64,000 nt of DNA, taken from the NCBI RefSeq assembly GCF_037977385.1, contig NZ_CP150277.1:1651001-1715000 (forward strand). The letters run 5' to 3'. This document shows positions 31,428 through 42,083 of this stretch, piece after piece. This stretch comes from Terribacillus sp. FSL K6-0262. GTDB taxonomy: Bacteria > Bacillota > Bacilli > Bacillales > Amphibacillaceae. Position 1 is the first letter of the stretch; each line of letters begins with the position of its first letter. Under the pieces are notes generated by a model. The model did no database searches. It had not been told where the DNA came from and saw only the letters and a program-made list of their open reading frames with translations. A program made the position numbers and the translations under genes.

Positions 31428-31799
31428 ATGAAGAAAGAATATCGAATCAAAAAGAATGAAGCATTTCAGGAAGTGTTCCAGAAGGGGAGCTCTTTTGCGA
31501 ACCGCCAGCTCGTTCTATATTATAAGAGGCAGGAAACAGCGGATACGCATTTTCGCATCGGCCTGTCTGTCAGCAAGAAACTTGGAAACGCTGTTATGCG
31601 GAATAAGATAAAGCGCTATTTGAGACAAGCCTTTCATGAACTGGATGAGCAAGTTGTACAAGGATATGATTTTATCGTCATTGCCAGGCAGCCAGCGAAG
31701 GATATGACTTATCAGGAACTGAAAAAAAGTTTGATCCACGTGCTTTGGAAATCACATCTGCTGAAACAGCCAAATAGAAAACAAAAAGAGAAGCAATAG
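31428..31799 (+). CDS. rnpA: Ribonuclease P protein component
   Basis: A 123-aa basic protein that assists the RNase P RNA in maturing tRNA 5' ends. The signature [12 protein letters not shown] lies at about 60-71 and the N-terminus [20 protein letters not shown] is typical. I start at ATG 31428 rather than the in-frame TTG at 31413, which would precede the GAGGGG site. Confidence 0.96.
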   Translation: MKKEYRIKKNEAFQEVFQKGSSFANRQLVLYYKRQETADTHFRIGLSVSKKLGNAVMRNKIKRYLRQAFHELDEQVVQGYDFIVIARQPAKDMTYQELKKSLIHVLWKSHLLKQPNRKQKEKQ

Positions 31800-31833
31800 G
31801 GAAAGTCTTATGCAAGGAAGTTAAGGAGGAAAC

Positions 31834-32613
31834 ATGGTGCGTAAAAAAGGTTTATTAGTATTGGCACTCGTGCTGCTCGTCGCTGCCTTGGCAGGCTGTG
31901 CACCGAGCACCGATCCAATCACTTCTGAAAGTACCGGGTTTTGGAATCAATACTTCATCTACCCGCTATCTTGGCTGATCACTTATTTTGCTAACTTGAC
32001 GGGAGAAAACTTCGGTCTTGGGATCATCATCGTTACTGTGATCATCCGTTTGATTTTGCTGCCATTGAACATCAAGCAGCTGAAAAGCTCGAAAGCGATG
32101 CAGGAAATTCAGCCAGAACTAAAAGCGTTGCAGCAAAAATACAGCTCCAAAGATGCGAACACGCAGCAAAAGCTGCAGCAGGAAACAATGCAGCTCTTCC
32201 AGCGTCACGGTGTGAACCCGCTGGCAGGATGTCTGCCGATCATCGTGCAGATGCCGATCTTGCTTGCCTTCTATCAGGCAATCAGCCGGACGGAAGCCAT
32301 CAAGGAGCATAACTTCCTCTGGGTACAGCTTGGAAACCCGGATCCATATTTCATCCTGCCGCTCATTGCAGGTTTGGCAACATTCCTGCAGCAGAAATTA
32401 ATGATGGCAGGTAACTCAGCAATGGGAGCAAATCCGCAAATGACGATGATGCTTTACATCATGCCAGTCATGATCACTGTATTTGCATTATTCCTCCCAT
32501 CTGCTTTGGCTTTGTACTGGGTAGTAGGTAACGTCTTCATGGTGGCGCAGACATTGCTCATCAATAAGCCGATGATGGCGAAGAACAAAGCTCAGGCAGA
32601 CAGCAAGAAATAA
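31834..32613 (+). CDS. yidC: Membrane protein insertase YidC (SpoIIIJ-type lipoprotein)
   Basis: A 259-aa Oxa1/YidC insertase that integrates proteins into the membrane. The signal ends in a lipobox LAGC (Cys22), followed by five membrane segments including the YidC core ([35 protein letters not shown]). In B. subtilis the oriC-proximal paralogue is SpoIIIJ, needed for forespore sigma-G activation. TTAAGGAGG precedes the ATG at 31834. The stop overlaps the jag start by one base. Confidence 0.95.
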   Translation: MVRKKGLLVLALVLLVAALAGCAPSTDPITSESTGFWNQYFIYPLSWLITYFANLTGENFGLGIIIVTVIIRLILLPLNIKQLKSSKAMQEIQPELKALQQKYSSKDANTQQKLQQETMQLFQRHGVNPLAGCLPIIVQMPILLAFYQAISRTEAIKEHNFLWVQLGNPDPYFILPLIAGLATFLQQKLMMAGNSAMGANPQMTMMLYIMPVMITVFALFLPSALALYWVVGNVFMVAQTLLINKPMMAKNKAQADSKK

Positions 32614-33254
32614 TGAAGCAGCTGACTGCTCGCGGTAAAACCGTAGAAGATGCAATTCAATCGGCATTACAGCAGTTGCGCGTTTCGAAAGAGGAAGTCG
32701 AAGTGGCTGTCATCGATGAAGGAAGCAAAGGTTTCCTCAATTTGTTCGGTGCCAAACCGGCAGTTGTCAGGGTGGCAGTAAAGCAGACAGACTATGTACA
32801 AGCAGCAAAAGAATATTTGGAAAGTATCATCCGTCATTTGCATCCCGATGCAGAGGCAGAGATCACTTCCGTTAAGAAAAAGCATGTGATGTTCGCGATC
32901 AGTGGTAATGATCTCGGCATATTGATCGGAAAAAGGGGACAGACGCTGAATGCGCTGGAAGTGCTGGTCGAACAATTCCTGCATCAGCAAAAAGCATATC
33001 ATTTCACCGTTACCGTCGATGCGGAAGGATATCGGACAAGAAGACGGGAAACGCTTGAAACGCTGGCTGTCCAAGCAGCCAATAAGGCTTTGGCGCTGCG
33101 AAAAGCGGTGCCTCTTGATCCAATGCCGGCCAGTGAACGGAAGATCATCCATGCAGCAATTCAGAAACAAAAAGGTGTCGAAACGGATTCGAAAGGGAAG
33201 GAACCGAATCGCTATATCGTCATCCAACCAGCAAAAGAAAAGTCTTGGCAATGA
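32613..33254 (+). CDS. jag: Jag/KhpB single-stranded nucleic-acid-binding protein
   Basis: A 213-aa RNA-binding protein with an N-terminal Jag domain (KGFLNLFGAKPA), a KH domain (LGILIGKRGQTLNALEVLVEQ) and a C-terminal R3H domain (ERKIIHAAIQ). It is known as SpoIIIJ-associated protein or KhpB and affects cell-wall and RNA metabolism. Its ATG overlaps the yidC stop, so it is translationally coupled. The terminator hairpin begins inside its last codons. Confidence 0.94.
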   Translation: MKQLTARGKTVEDAIQSALQQLRVSKEEVEVAVIDEGSKGFLNLFGAKPAVVRVAVKQTDYVQAAKEYLESIIRHLHPDAEAEITSVKKKHVMFAISGNDLGILIGKRGQTLNALEVLVEQFLHQQKAYHFTVTVDAEGYRTRRRETLETLAVQAANKALALRKAVPLDPMPASERKIIHAAIQKQKGVETDSKGKEPNRYIVIQPAKEKSWQ

Positions 33255-33270
33255 TGCCAAGGCTTTTTTT
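33238..33270 (+). terminator. Terminator of the rpmH-jag operon
   Basis: AGTCTTGGCA pairs with TGCCAAGGCT around the jag stop codon, followed by seven T. Confidence 0.85.
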
Positions 33271-33283
33271 GCTTCTATTCACA

Positions 33284-33410
33284 TGTGGATAACCGACCTC
33301 CGACGGGAGAAGGTATTTTTTCGTGTGGATATCTTTCTTTTTGCTGGTCACCGTGCTATTCTTATAAGTTAGTGAGTAAAAACTTAATCATGGCGATATG
33401 CTGTGGATAA
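33284..33410. other. DnaA-box cluster between jag and mnmE
   Basis: Perfect TGTGGATAA boxes at 33284-33292 and 33402-33410 and a one-mismatch box TGTGGATAT at 33324-33332, all in one orientation, within 127 bases. It is about 3 kb from dnaA and outside the origin proper. It could titrate DnaA or let DnaA regulate mnmE. Confidence 0.7.
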
Positions 33411-33447
33411 ATAGATAGATAAGAAAAGACAGAAAGAGGTGAAGCAG

Positions 33448-34824
33448 ATGCAGAATGATACAATAGCGGCGATATCGACTCCTGTCGGGGAAGGTGCAAT
33501 TGCCATTGTACGGCTGAGTGGGGCAGAGGCAGTTGCGATTGCTGCCAAGCTATTCGATGGCAAGAAGCTGACCGATGTGCCGAGTCACACGATTCATTAC
33601 GGAAAGCTGATTGACCCGGCAACTGGAGAAGTTGCAGAAGAAGTGATGGTATCGGTCATGAAGGCGCCGAAAACATTCACACGGGAAGATGTAGTCGAAA
33701 TAAACTGTCATGGTGGGCTTGTTTCTGTCAACCGTGTACTGGAGCTCGCGCTGCAGGAAGGGGCCCGGCTGGCGGAGCCTGGTGAATTCACCAAAAGGGC
33801 ATTCCTGAATGGGCGGATTGATTTATCCCAGGCAGAGGCTGTCATGGACCTTATTCGTGCAAAAACAGATCGGGCGATGAATGTTGCCCTTAAACAGATG
33901 GATGGAAGACTATCCCGCCTGATTCAAAAGCTGCGCCAGGAGTTATTGGAAACGGTAGCGCATGTTGAGGTGAATATCGATTATCCGGAGTATGATGATG
34001 TGGAAGAGATGTCACACAACATGATGATCGAAAAAACGCAATATGTTTATGAAGAGATAGAGAATCTGCTCGAAATGGCCAAGCAGGGGAAGATACTGCG
34101 GGAAGGGTTGGCAACAGCGATCATCGGCCGCCCGAATGTCGGAAAATCTTCCTTGATGAATGCCCTTGTGCATGAGAATAAGGCAATTGTCACAGAAATA
34201 GCAGGTACCACACGAGATGTCATCGAAGAATATGTCAATGTGCGCGGAGTGCCTTTGAAGCTGGTCGATACAGCTGGAATTCGTGAAACAGAGGATATCG
34301 TGGAGCGAATCGGTGTAGACCGTTCCCGTCAGGTTTTGAAGCAAAGTGATCTCATTTTGCTTGTGCTGAACTATGGAGAAGCATTATCCGATGAGGACCG
34401 GCAATTATTTGAAGCTGTTGCTGGGCTTGATGTCATCGTCATCGTCAACAAAACGGATCTGCCCCGGCAGATTGATTTGGAAGAAGTCCGTCAGCTGGCA
34501 GGCGATAGACCGGTGATCACGACAGCACTGATTGAAGAAAAAGGAATCGACGAATTGGAGCTTGCCATCAAAGATACTTTCTTTGCAGGGGAAATCGATG
34601 GAGGCGACTTAAGTTATATATCGAATGTAAGGCATATCCAGCTGTTGAAGCAGGCATTATCTTCGCTTAAGGAAGCGATGAATGGCATCGAAATGCAAAT
34701 GCCGATGGATATCGTCCAAATAGATGTCACAAGAACATGGGAATTGCTCGGTGAAATCATCGGGGATACCGTGCATGATAGTTTGATCGATCAACTGTTT
34801 TCACAGTTTTGCTTAGGAAAATAA
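33448..34824 (+). CDS. mnmE: tRNA modification GTPase MnmE
   Basis: A 458-aa GTPase that with MnmG adds the carboxymethylaminomethyl group to wobble uridine 34. The N-terminal formyl-THF-binding domain, a helical domain and an inserted G domain are visible ([23 protein letters not shown]), ending in the conserved FCLGK with the catalytic-domain cysteine. I start at ATG 33448, after AGAGGTGA; an in-frame GTG at 33439 overlaps that site. DnaA boxes lie upstream. mnmG follows after 17 bases. Confidence 0.96.
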   Translation: MQNDTIAAISTPVGEGAIAIVRLSGAEAVAIAAKLFDGKKLTDVPSHTIHYGKLIDPATGEVAEEVMVSVMKAPKTFTREDVVEINCHGGLVSVNRVLELALQEGARLAEPGEFTKRAFLNGRIDLSQAEAVMDLIRAKTDRAMNVALKQMDGRLSRLIQKLRQELLETVAHVEVNIDYPEYDDVEEMSHNMMIEKTQYVYEEIENLLEMAKQGKILREGLATAIIGRPNVGKSSLMNALVHENKAIVTEIAGTTRDVIEEYVNVRGVPLKLVDTAGIRETEDIVERIGVDRSRQVLKQSDLILLVLNYGEALSDEDRQLFEAVAGLDVIVIVNKTDLPRQIDLEEVRQLAGDRPVITTALIEEKGIDELELAIKDTFFAGEIDGGDLSYISNVRHIQLLKQALSSLKEAMNGIEMQMPMDIVQIDVTRTWELLGEIIGDTVHDSLIDQLFSQFCLGK

Positions 34825-34841
34825 AAAAGGAGAGAATGAAC

Positions 34842-36728
34842 ATGACATACGATGCTGGGCATTATGATGTCATTGTCATAGGCGCAGGACATGCCGGCTG
34901 TGAAGCGGGTGTGGCGGCTGCGAAAATGGGTGCCAATACATTGATGCTATCCATGAACCTTGACATGACAGGATTCATGCCATGTAATCCATCCGTCGGC
35001 GGCCCTGCAAAAGGTGTAGTGGTGCGCGAAATCGATGCACTCGGCGGTGTGATGGGTAAAGTGATCGATAAAACATATATCCAAATGCGCATGCTCAACA
35101 CAGGTAAGGGTCCTGCAGTTCGTGCATTGCGAGCACAAGCGGATAAGCCGCTATATATCACTGAAATGAAAAAAACCTTGGAAAGCCAGGAAAACCTGAC
35201 ATTGCGTCAAGGTATGGTCGAACGTCTTATCATCGAGGATGGCGTCTGCAAAGGTGTCATCACGGAAACGAAAGCGGCATACTACGCCAAGACTGTTGTC
35301 ATCACAACAGGGACGTTCATGCGCGGACGCGTCATCATCGGGGATATTTCCTATGAGAGCGGTCCGAACAATCAGCGTGCATCTGTTACGTTGTCGGAGC
35401 ACCTCGAAGAACTAGGTTTGGAAATGGTTCGTTTCAAAACTGGCACACCGCCGCGTGTTAACAGCCGTTCCATCGACTATTCCAAAACGGAGATTCAGCC
35501 GGGTGATGAAGAACCGCTTGCATTCTCTTATGAAACAACGGAATTCATCACGGATCAGATCCCTTGCTGGCTGACATACACGAATGAATTCACACACAAT
35601 ATCATCAATGAAAATCTAGGTCTGTCCGCCATGTATTCTGGTATGATCAAAGGAACAGGACCACGCTACTGCCCATCCATCGAGGATAAAGTAGTCCGTT
35701 TCAACGATAAACCGCGCCACCAGATTTTCTTGGAGCCGGAAGGTCGGAATACGGAGGAAGTGTATGTCCAAGGATTGTCCACTTCCTTGCCGGAATATGT
35801 CCAAAAAGAAATGCTGCAAACAATCCCTGGTTTGGAAAACGCGGAAATCATGCGTGCCGGCTATGCAATCGAGTATGATGCAATGGTTCCGACACAGCTC
35901 TGGCCGACTTTGGAAACGAAAAAAATCCCAGGTCTTTTCACAGCTGGCCAAATTAATGGAACCTCCGGCTATGAAGAAGCATCCGGCCAAGGAATCATGG
36001 CTGGCATCAACGCCGCAGCCAAAGCACTTGGCAAAGATCCGGTCATCCTGGACCGCTCCCAAGCTTATATCGGTGTCATGATCGATGATTTGGTGACAAA
36101 AGGAACAAACGAACCTTATCGTCTGTTGACATCACGTGCGGAATACCGCTTGCTTCTTCGTCATGATAATGCGGATATGCGTCTGACCGAGCTTGGTCAT
36201 CAAATAGGGATGATAAGTGACGAACGCTACGCACGTTTCCAGGAGAAAAAACGCCTGATTGAAGAAGAACGGAAACGCTTGGAAGGAATCATCATCAAAA
36301 CAGAACCGCATGTACTGAAGCTGATGGACGAAGTGGGATCCGTGATGAAAGAAGCACAGCGAGCATCCGACCTATTGAAACGTCCTGAGGTCAAATACAG
36401 CTTGATCGAAAAAATCGTTCCTGCAGATAAAGATCTGCCAGCAGATGTAAAAGAACAAGTTGAAATCCAGACGAAGTATGAAGGCTATATCACGAAATCC
36501 ATGCAGCAAGTAGAGCGCATGAAACGCATGGAAGATAAGAAGATACCTGATACGATCAATTATGATGATGTCAGCGGTCTGGCAACAGAGGCCCGTGAGA
36601 AATTGAAGAAAGTTCGCCCGCTATCGGTGGGTCAGGCTTCCCGGATTTCCGGTGTGAATCCTGCTGATGTTTCCATCCTGCTCGTATATATCGAACAAGG
36701 CGGACATGTAAAAGCAGCGAACCAATAA
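34842..36728 (+). CDS. mnmG: tRNA uridine-5-carboxymethylaminomethyl modification enzyme MnmG (GidA)
   Basis: A 628-aa FAD-dependent partner of MnmE. The dinucleotide fold [10 protein letters not shown] is near residues 13-22, and the family stretches [11 protein letters not shown] and [16 protein letters not shown] are intact. Length equals B. subtilis GidA. Of two nearby ATGs I choose 34842, 7 bases after AGGAGA. Confidence 0.97.
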   Translation: MTYDAGHYDVIVIGAGHAGCEAGVAAAKMGANTLMLSMNLDMTGFMPCNPSVGGPAKGVVVREIDALGGVMGKVIDKTYIQMRMLNTGKGPAVRALRAQADKPLYITEMKKTLESQENLTLRQGMVERLIIEDGVCKGVITETKAAYYAKTVVITTGTFMRGRVIIGDISYESGPNNQRASVTLSEHLEELGLEMVRFKTGTPPRVNSRSIDYSKTEIQPGDEEPLAFSYETTEFITDQIPCWLTYTNEFTHNIINENLGLSAMYSGMIKGTGPRYCPSIEDKVVRFNDKPRHQIFLEPEGRNTEEVYVQGLSTSLPEYVQKEMLQTIPGLENAEIMRAGYAIEYDAMVPTQLWPTLETKKIPGLFTAGQINGTSGYEEASGQGIMAGINAAAKALGKDPVILDRSQAYIGVMIDDLVTKGTNEPYRLLTSRAEYRLLLRHDNADMRLTELGHQIGMISDERYARFQEKKRLIEEERKRLEGIIIKTEPHVLKLMDEVGSVMKEAQRASDLLKRPEVKYSLIEKIVPADKDLPADVKEQVEIQTKYEGYITKSMQQVERMKRMEDKKIPDTINYDDVSGLATEAREKLKKVRPLSVGQASRISGVNPADVSILLVYIEQGGHVKAANQ

Positions 36729-36749
36729 TCTGTCGAAAAGAGGTACAGA

Positions 36750-37466
36750 ATGAACCAAGCAGATTTTCTACAACAATTGGATCAGCAAGGTATCACGTTA
36801 TCCGAACAGCAGCAAAAACAACTGGAGGATTACTTTCATCTTTTGGTCGAATGGAATGAAAAGATGAATCTGACAGCTATCACAGAAAAAGAAGAAGTGT
36901 ACTTAAAGCACTTCTACGACTCGATTTCCGCTGCATTCTTCTACGATTTCAAAGGAAATGAAAGTATCTGTGATGTCGGAGCGGGAGCGGGATTTCCATC
37001 CATCCCGCTAAAGATCGTCTTTCCGGAACTGAAGGTGACGATTGTCGACTCGCTCAAGAAGCGGATTACATTCCTTAATGAGCTTGCATCGAAGCTTGGC
37101 TTGTCCAATGTCGCTTTTTATCATGACCGGGCAGAGAATTTCGGGAAGAATGACACTTTCCGGGAATCATTCGATTTGGTCACGGCAAGAGCAGTTGCAC
37201 GGATGTCCGTATTGTCGGAGCTTTGTCTGCCGCTTTGCCGTGTGAAGGGTCATTTTATCGCCATGAAAGGGCCAAGCCTGGAAACGGAATTGCGTGAAGC
37301 GGAACCGGCAATGGAGCTGCTGGGGGGCGAATTGGTGGAGAGTCATACATTCGATCTGCCGGAAGAAGGCGGAGAACGAAATATCGCCATCATTGCCAAA
37401 CGTCGCAAGACACCTAAGAAGTATCCTCGTAAAGCAGGGGTTCCCAACCGTGAACCAATTGTTTAA
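36750..37466 (+). CDS. rsmG: 16S rRNA (guanine-527-N7)-methyltransferase RsmG (GidB)
   Basis: A 238-aa SAM-dependent methyltransferase acting on the 530 loop of 16S rRNA; loss gives low-level streptomycin resistance in other bacteria. The SAM site [16 protein letters not shown] and the [13 protein letters not shown] segment are intact. AAGAGGT precedes the ATG at 36750. It is the last gene of the mnmE-mnmG-rsmG group, followed by a terminator and parS. Confidence 0.96.
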   Translation: MNQADFLQQLDQQGITLSEQQQKQLEDYFHLLVEWNEKMNLTAITEKEEVYLKHFYDSISAAFFYDFKGNESICDVGAGAGFPSIPLKIVFPELKVTIVDSLKKRITFLNELASKLGLSNVAFYHDRAENFGKNDTFRESFDLVTARAVARMSVLSELCLPLCRVKGHFIAMKGPSLETELREAEPAMELLGGELVESHTFDLPEEGGERNIAIIAKRRKTPKKYPRKAGVPNREPIV

Positions 37467-37561
37467 ATACAAGAAAATTAGTGGATGAAGTGCCACACAA
37501 GCTTACCATTCTCACCCAATCTATGATAAAATAGTAGATAAGGAACTGGCTCGGCTTATGT

Positions 37562-37602
37562 TAAGCGCAGCAGCTTCTACAGTAGAACTGCTGCGCCTTT
37601 TT
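37562..37602 (+). terminator. Terminator after rsmG
   Basis: GCGCAGCAG (37565-37573) pairs with CTGCTGCGC (37588-37596), followed by CTTTTTAT, about 100 bases past the rsmG stop. Confidence 0.85.
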
Positions 37603-37607
37603 ATACA

Positions 37608-37623
37608 TGTTTCACGTGAAACA
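37608..37623. promoter_or_regulatory. parS site upstream of noc
   Basis: TGTTTCACGTGAAACA is a perfect 16-base palindrome and a canonical ParB-binding site, 62 bases upstream of noc. Confidence 0.95.
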
Positions 37624-37684
37624 TTTACTATTCCTTATGTACCTGCTTGTTAGATTAGGATTGTAAAAAAGGTGGTGTCTGAGG

Positions 37685-38536
37685 ATGTTACACCCTTTCA
37701 GCCGCATTTTTGGGCTAGGTGATAAATCGGATTCAGCAGAAACGGAAAACGATGCACATCAGGACGAAGTAGTAAACCTTCGGGTTCAGGATATTGTCCC
37801 GAACCAATACCAGCCAAGAACCGTTTTCCAGGAGGAAAAAATCAAAGAACTGGCTCAGACGATCCGTACGCATGGCATCATCCAGCCAATTGTTGTCCGG
37901 AAAAATGCTGAGGGCAGCTATGAATTGATTGCAGGTGAACGCCGCTGGCGAGCAGTCCAGTCTTTGGAATGGGAAACTGTGCCTGCCATCATTCGTGACA
38001 TGTCGGATACAGAGACAGCTTCTGTAGCATTGATAGAAAACTTGCAGCGGGAAGAGCTGACAGTCATCGAGGAAGCACTTGCATATGAGCGTTTGCTCGA
38101 GCTGCACTCCTTGACCCAGGAAGCATTGGCGCAGCGTCTCGGCAAAAGTCAATCCACTATTGCCAATAAGATGCGATTATTAAAGCTGCCAGAATCCGTA
38201 CAGCAGGCTTTACTGGAAAAGAAAATTACCGAGCGGCATGCTCGTGCGCTTATTGTGTTGAAAGACGCAGAAAAGCAAGAGTTGATTTTGCAGGAAATCA
38301 TCGACAAGGAATTGAATGTAAAAGAAACAGAGGCACGCATCGCCCGTATCAGGAATGCTCAACCGAAAAAGAAACGTCCTAAGCTAAAGGGTGTCAATAA
38401 GGATATGCGCATTGCCATGAATACGATTCGCCAATCGCTTTCCATGGTCTCCGACACAGGCATCAACTTAGAAACAGAAGAAGAAGACCTGGATGATTAT
38501 TATCAAATTACAATTAAAATACCGAAAAAGTCATGA
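37685..38536 (+). CDS. noc: Nucleoid occlusion protein Noc
   Basis: A 283-aa ParB paralogue that blocks division over the chromosome. The N-terminus [14 protein letters not shown] can form the membrane-binding amphipathic helix, followed by the CTPase domain ([27 protein letters not shown]) and a helix-turn-helix ([19 protein letters not shown]). It is distinguished from ParB by overall match to B. subtilis Noc and its place before parA-parB. No clear Noc-binding site (ATTTCCCGGGAAAT) was found in the window. Confidence 0.93.
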   Translation: MLHPFSRIFGLGDKSDSAETENDAHQDEVVNLRVQDIVPNQYQPRTVFQEEKIKELAQTIRTHGIIQPIVVRKNAEGSYELIAGERRWRAVQSLEWETVPAIIRDMSDTETASVALIENLQREELTVIEEALAYERLLELHSLTQEALAQRLGKSQSTIANKMRLLKLPESVQQALLEKKITERHARALIVLKDAEKQELILQEIIDKELNVKETEARIARIRNAQPKKKRPKLKGVNKDMRIAMNTIRQSLSMVSDTGINLETEEEDLDDYYQITIKIPKKS

Positions 38537-38554
38537 ATAATCTCCCATGGGATC

Positions 38555-38581
38555 CCCATCTTTCAATAAGATGGGTTTTTA
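38555..38581 (+). terminator. Terminator of noc
   Basis: CCCATCTT (38555-38562) pairs with AAGATGGG (38568-38575), followed by five T. Confidence 0.8.
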
Positions 38582-38682
38582 TATAGGAAAAGGGAGCTAA
38601 CTTTTCAAAATCTTGAATTTATCCGTCGGTCTCTATGAAAAAATGATAGAATAAATGTATTGAGTTTGAGGTAGGTGACACC

Positions 38683-39465
38683 ATGGGCAAAGTAATCGCA
38701 ATCGCAAATCAAAAGGGCGGTGTAGGAAAAACAACCTCCAGCGTCAATTTGAGTGCTTGCCTGGCTTTTTTAGGAAATAAAGTATTGCTTGTAGACATTG
38801 ACCCGCAAGGAAATGCTACAAGCGGTGTTGGTGTGAACAAAGCAGATGTCGAGAATTGTGTATACAACGTTCTAGTTGAGGATATGGAGGCTGAAAAAGT
38901 CCTAGTGTCAACTGCTGTTGATAATCTGGACGTCATCCCGGCGACCATTCAGCTTGCTGGAGCCGAGATCGAGCTGGTACCGACGATCTCAAGGGAAGTC
39001 CGGCTGAAAAAGGCGATTGATAGTGTGAAAGATGATTATGATTATGTCATCATCGATTGTCCGCCTTCTTTGGGACTGCTGACTTTGAATTCACTGACAG
39101 CAGCAGATTCTGTCCTCATCCCTGTCCAATGCGAATATTATGCATTAGAAGGGCTGAGTCAGCTATTGAATACCATTCGTCTTGTCCAGAAGCATTTGAA
39201 CAAGCATTTGATGATTGAAGGCGTATTGCTGACGATGCTGGATGCTCGTACCAATCTAGGTATCCAAGTCATTGAAGAAGTGAAGAAATATTTCCAGGAT
39301 AAAGTGTATCAGTCAATCATTCCGAGAAATGTGCGGCTGGGCGAAGCACCAAGTTATGGTCAGCCGATCATTATTTATGATCCGAAGTCGCGTGGAGCAG
39401 ATGTTTATTTAGACTTAGCAAAGGAAGTGATGGCGCATGGCCAAAGGGTTGGGGAAAGGTCTTAA
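38683..39465 (+). CDS. parA: Chromosome partitioning ATPase ParA (Soj)
   Basis: A 260-aa MinD/ParA-family ATPase that with ParB segregates origins and regulates DnaA. The deviant Walker A KGGVGKTT spans 11-18, with [14 protein letters not shown] following. GAGGTAGGTG precedes the ATG at 38683. It overlaps parB by 29 bases, an unusually long overlap that implies coupled translation. Confidence 0.97.
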   Translation: MGKVIAIANQKGGVGKTTSSVNLSACLAFLGNKVLLVDIDPQGNATSGVGVNKADVENCVYNVLVEDMEAEKVLVSTAVDNLDVIPATIQLAGAEIELVPTISREVRLKKAIDSVKDDYDYVIIDCPPSLGLLTLNSLTAADSVLIPVQCEYYALEGLSQLLNTIRLVQKHLNKHLMIEGVLLTMLDARTNLGIQVIEEVKKYFQDKVYQSIIPRNVRLGEAPSYGQPIIIYDPKSRGADVYLDLAKEVMAHGQRVGERS

Positions 39466-40276
39466 TGCTTTCTTTCCGGAATTGGAAATGAAGGAAGAAG
39501 ATCAGATTCAGGAAATTGCAATCAATGAATGCCGCGCGAACCCATATCAACCGCGTAAAGTCTTCTCTGCTGATGCCATTGAGGAATTGAAGCAATCCAT
39601 TCAGGAATACGGCATCCTGCAGCCACTTATTGTCCGTAAAAGCATCAAAGGTTATGAAATAGTAGCAGGGGAAAGAAGATACCGTGCTGCAAAGGCTGCA
39701 GGTATGAAAAAAGTGCCCGTAATCGTCAAAACACTCGATGATGAAAAGATGATGGAACTTGCTTTGTTGGAAAACCTGCAAAGGGAAGATCTCACGCCGA
39801 TCGAAGAAGCGCAAGCTTATTCCAATTTGATGAAAGAATTGGATATCACGCAAGATATCTTAGCAAGGCGATTAGGAAAAAGCCGGTCACATATAGCGAA
39901 TCTCATTCGTTTATTGACACTTCCGCCTGAAATAAGTGATCTTATCAATCAAGGCAAGCTTTCGATGGGGCATGGGCGTGCCCTGTTAGGTCTGAAGGAT
40001 AAAAAGAAATTGCAGCCGCTGGTTGAAAAAATACAAAATGAATCACTGAATGTCCGGCAGGTGGAACAGCTCATTATGAAGCTGAACAAAAATCTGCCTG
40101 AGCCCGAAAAGAAGAAACCCGTAAAGGATATATTTCTTGCCCAGACTGAGTCACAGCTGCGGAACCAATTAGGGACAGATGTAACAATTCATCGCGGCAA
40201 ACGAAAAGGGAAGATTGAAATCCGATTCTTCTCTGATGAAGATTTAGAACGCATCTTAAATGTATTAAATAAATAA
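39437..40276 (+). CDS. parB: Chromosome partitioning protein ParB (Spo0J)
   Basis: A 279-aa CTP-dependent clamp that loads at parS and recruits SMC. It begins [15 protein letters not shown], has the CTP-binding [12 protein letters not shown] and [14 protein letters not shown] boxes, a helix-turn-helix ([19 protein letters not shown]) and a C-terminal dimerisation domain. The start lies inside parA. Four parS sites occur in the window, the nearest 40 bases downstream of this gene. Confidence 0.97.
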   Translation: MAKGLGKGLNAFFPELEMKEEDQIQEIAINECRANPYQPRKVFSADAIEELKQSIQEYGILQPLIVRKSIKGYEIVAGERRYRAAKAAGMKKVPVIVKTLDDEKMMELALLENLQREDLTPIEEAQAYSNLMKELDITQDILARRLGKSRSHIANLIRLLTLPPEISDLINQGKLSMGHGRALLGLKDKKKLQPLVEKIQNESLNVRQVEQLIMKLNKNLPEPEKKKPVKDIFLAQTESQLRNQLGTDVTIHRGKRKGKIEIRFFSDEDLERILNVLNK

Positions 40277-40313
40277 AAGCCAATAGGAGCGCACGCTTCT
40301 TTTGGCTTTTTTT
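40275..40313 (+). terminator. Terminator of parAB
   Basis: AAAAGCCAA pairs with TTGGCTTTT around a GC-containing loop, followed by a long T run; it is directly followed by parS and the convergent yyaC. Confidence 0.8.
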
Positions 40314-40316
40314 GTT

Positions 40317-40332
40317 TGTTTCACGTGAAACA
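40317..40332. promoter_or_regulatory. parS site between parB and yyaC
   Basis: A perfect TGTTTCACGTGAAACA palindrome between the parAB terminator and the convergent yyaC stop. Confidence 0.95.
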
Positions 40333-40334
40333 TA

Positions 40335-40928
40335 TCAATTTTCGGCGGCTGTTGTGTCGGAAGATAAAAGTGGTGCTTGTTTACGATCGATAGCAAGTAA
40401 AAGTGCACTGATTTTATATGCAAGCTGCATGACAAGATGCAAGCGTGTATTTTGCAGTACAAAATACTCCATATCCCCGCTGGCATTAACGATACCGGTT
40501 ATTTGAGCATCCCCAACGGCAGGAAGGTCCTTTTTCAATGCCGCCCCCGGTCTCAGAGGTGTAGGAGAAACAATGATGGAACCTATGGAAGTCGTCCTTC
40601 CCAGGCAAGCGTCAATCGCGATCATAAAAGCATTTGGATGCTTTTCCGTAATCATTTGCATACGTTCCACCAGATTGACGGCATGGACAGGCGATTCCAG
40701 TGTTCCATATACTTGGAGCCTATTCAATGGCTTTTCTGTCAGGAATGACCCAATGATCGGTCCTAATGCATCTCCAGTCGAACGATCCGTGCCGATGCAA
40801 AGAACAACAATATCTTGGTCGTCAGGAATCCATGAGCTGATTGTTTCATAAGCTTTACTTATAAGAAGGGGGTCTTGGTAGTCACAGCGGAACTCCTTTT
40901 TTTTCGTAAATATTCTCTTCAGGCTCAT
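40335..40928 (-). CDS. yyaC: Spore protease-like protein YyaC
   Basis: A 197-aa member of the DUF1256/YyaC family, related to the hydrogenase-maturation-like fold of the GPR spore protease. Conserved stretches are LCIGTDRSTGDALGPIIG, GTLESPVHAVNL and AIDACLGRTTSIGSI. It is a sporulation-associated gene of unclear role and sits next to parB in Bacillus. GGAGGATAAGC precedes the ATG at 40928. It runs head-on to replication. Confidence 0.9.
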   Translation of the reverse strand: MSLKRIFTKKKEFRCDYQDPLLISKAYETISSWIPDDQDIVVLCIGTDRSTGDALGPIIGSFLTEKPLNRLQVYGTLESPVHAVNLVERMQMITEKHPNAFMIAIDACLGRTTSIGSIIVSPTPLRPGAALKKDLPAVGDAQITGIVNASGDMEYFVLQNTRLHLVMQLAYKISALLLAIDRKQAPLLSSDTTAAEN

Positions 40929-41014
40929 AGCTTATCCTCCATACACATATTGGTAATAGTATATAGCTTTTCTACTTTTTCTATACGTGTTCATATGAAA
41001 TTGGAGGGACTGTG

Positions 41015-42028
41015 ATGTGGGCTGCTGGGATGAAATGGATGTTTTTGATATTGGCGACATTGATTGGAGCCGGATATGCGTCAGGAAGGGAGATCTGGCA
41101 ATTTTTCGGCTATGAAAGTGGACTGGCTATCGTTATTTTCACCGTATTATTTTCAATATGCTGCTATGTCATCCTGCATATCAGCTTCACTGAGAAGAGC
41201 ACCCATTACTTTCCAGTATTGGAGCGGCTGGTGGGCAGAAGATTGGCTGCCCTCTATGATGTACTGATCGTTTTCTATTTGTTTACAGTGACAGTCGTCA
41301 TGATTGCTGCTGGAGGTGCTACAGGTACGATGTATCATATTCCGAACTGGCTTGGCATCCTCTTCATTTCGCTTATGATCATTCTGATCTTCGTATCGAA
41401 TGTTGAAGGCGTTGTTTCCATGAATAGCTATATCCTGCCTATTTTAGTCGGCGGTCTCGTCATCGTGCTTTTAGTCTATACGAAACATGAACAGATCGAT
41501 TTGCTTGGTGATTGGCGTGAACAAGCAAATTGGCGGGCAGCATTTCCATTTACGGCGCTGAATATCCTTCCTGTCGTTGCCGTCATAGGAGCAATCGGTA
41601 AACAAATGAAAGTGAAGGGGGAATTATGGATTGCAAGCATCGGCAGCGGGCTCATCATTGGTGCTCTTACATATTTGTACAATAATGACCTGATGCATAT
41701 AAGTCATGCAATCCCAAATTATGATATACCGCTATTCTATATCTTGAAGAATTATCCCTCTTTCGTTTTGATCGGAATCAGTATCGTGTTATGGCTCGCC
41801 ATCTATACATCAGCTGTTTCGGGAGTACTTGGCATCGTCTCGAGATTCCAAACAAAGTGGAGGGGACCGCTCTGGCTGCAAGCTGCTGTTCTTATCATAA
41901 TGATGCTGCCACTGACTCAGCTCGGCTTTACAGACTTGATAGCTTTGATGTACCCGCTTTTTGGGTTTGCTAATCTTTATATTCTTTCGGCAATCCTCGT
42001 ATATCCCTTACTAAAACGTACAAAATGA
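41015..42028 (+). CDS. YkvI-like integral membrane protein
   Basis: A 337-aa protein with about ten membrane helices, resembling the uncharacterised YkvI family, probably with an APC/LeuT-type fold. The N-terminal LIGAGYASGREIWQFF with unwound-helix glycines looks like a transporter substrate site. Substrate unknown. I take the ATG at 41015, 5 bases after TTGGAGGGA; the GTG one codon upstream is closer than usual. Confidence 0.75.
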   Translation: MWAAGMKWMFLILATLIGAGYASGREIWQFFGYESGLAIVIFTVLFSICCYVILHISFTEKSTHYFPVLERLVGRRLAALYDVLIVFYLFTVTVVMIAAGGATGTMYHIPNWLGILFISLMIILIFVSNVEGVVSMNSYILPILVGGLVIVLLVYTKHEQIDLLGDWREQANWRAAFPFTALNILPVVAVIGAIGKQMKVKGELWIASIGSGLIIGALTYLYNNDLMHISHAIPNYDIPLFYILKNYPSFVLIGISIVLWLAIYTSAVSGVLGIVSRFQTKWRGPLWLQAAVLIIMMLPLTQLGFTDLIALMYPLFGFANLYILSAILVYPLLKRTK

Positions 42029-42083
42029 AATAGATATTTGATAATATATAAAGAAAACAAATGGACGAGGAGATACACACATC

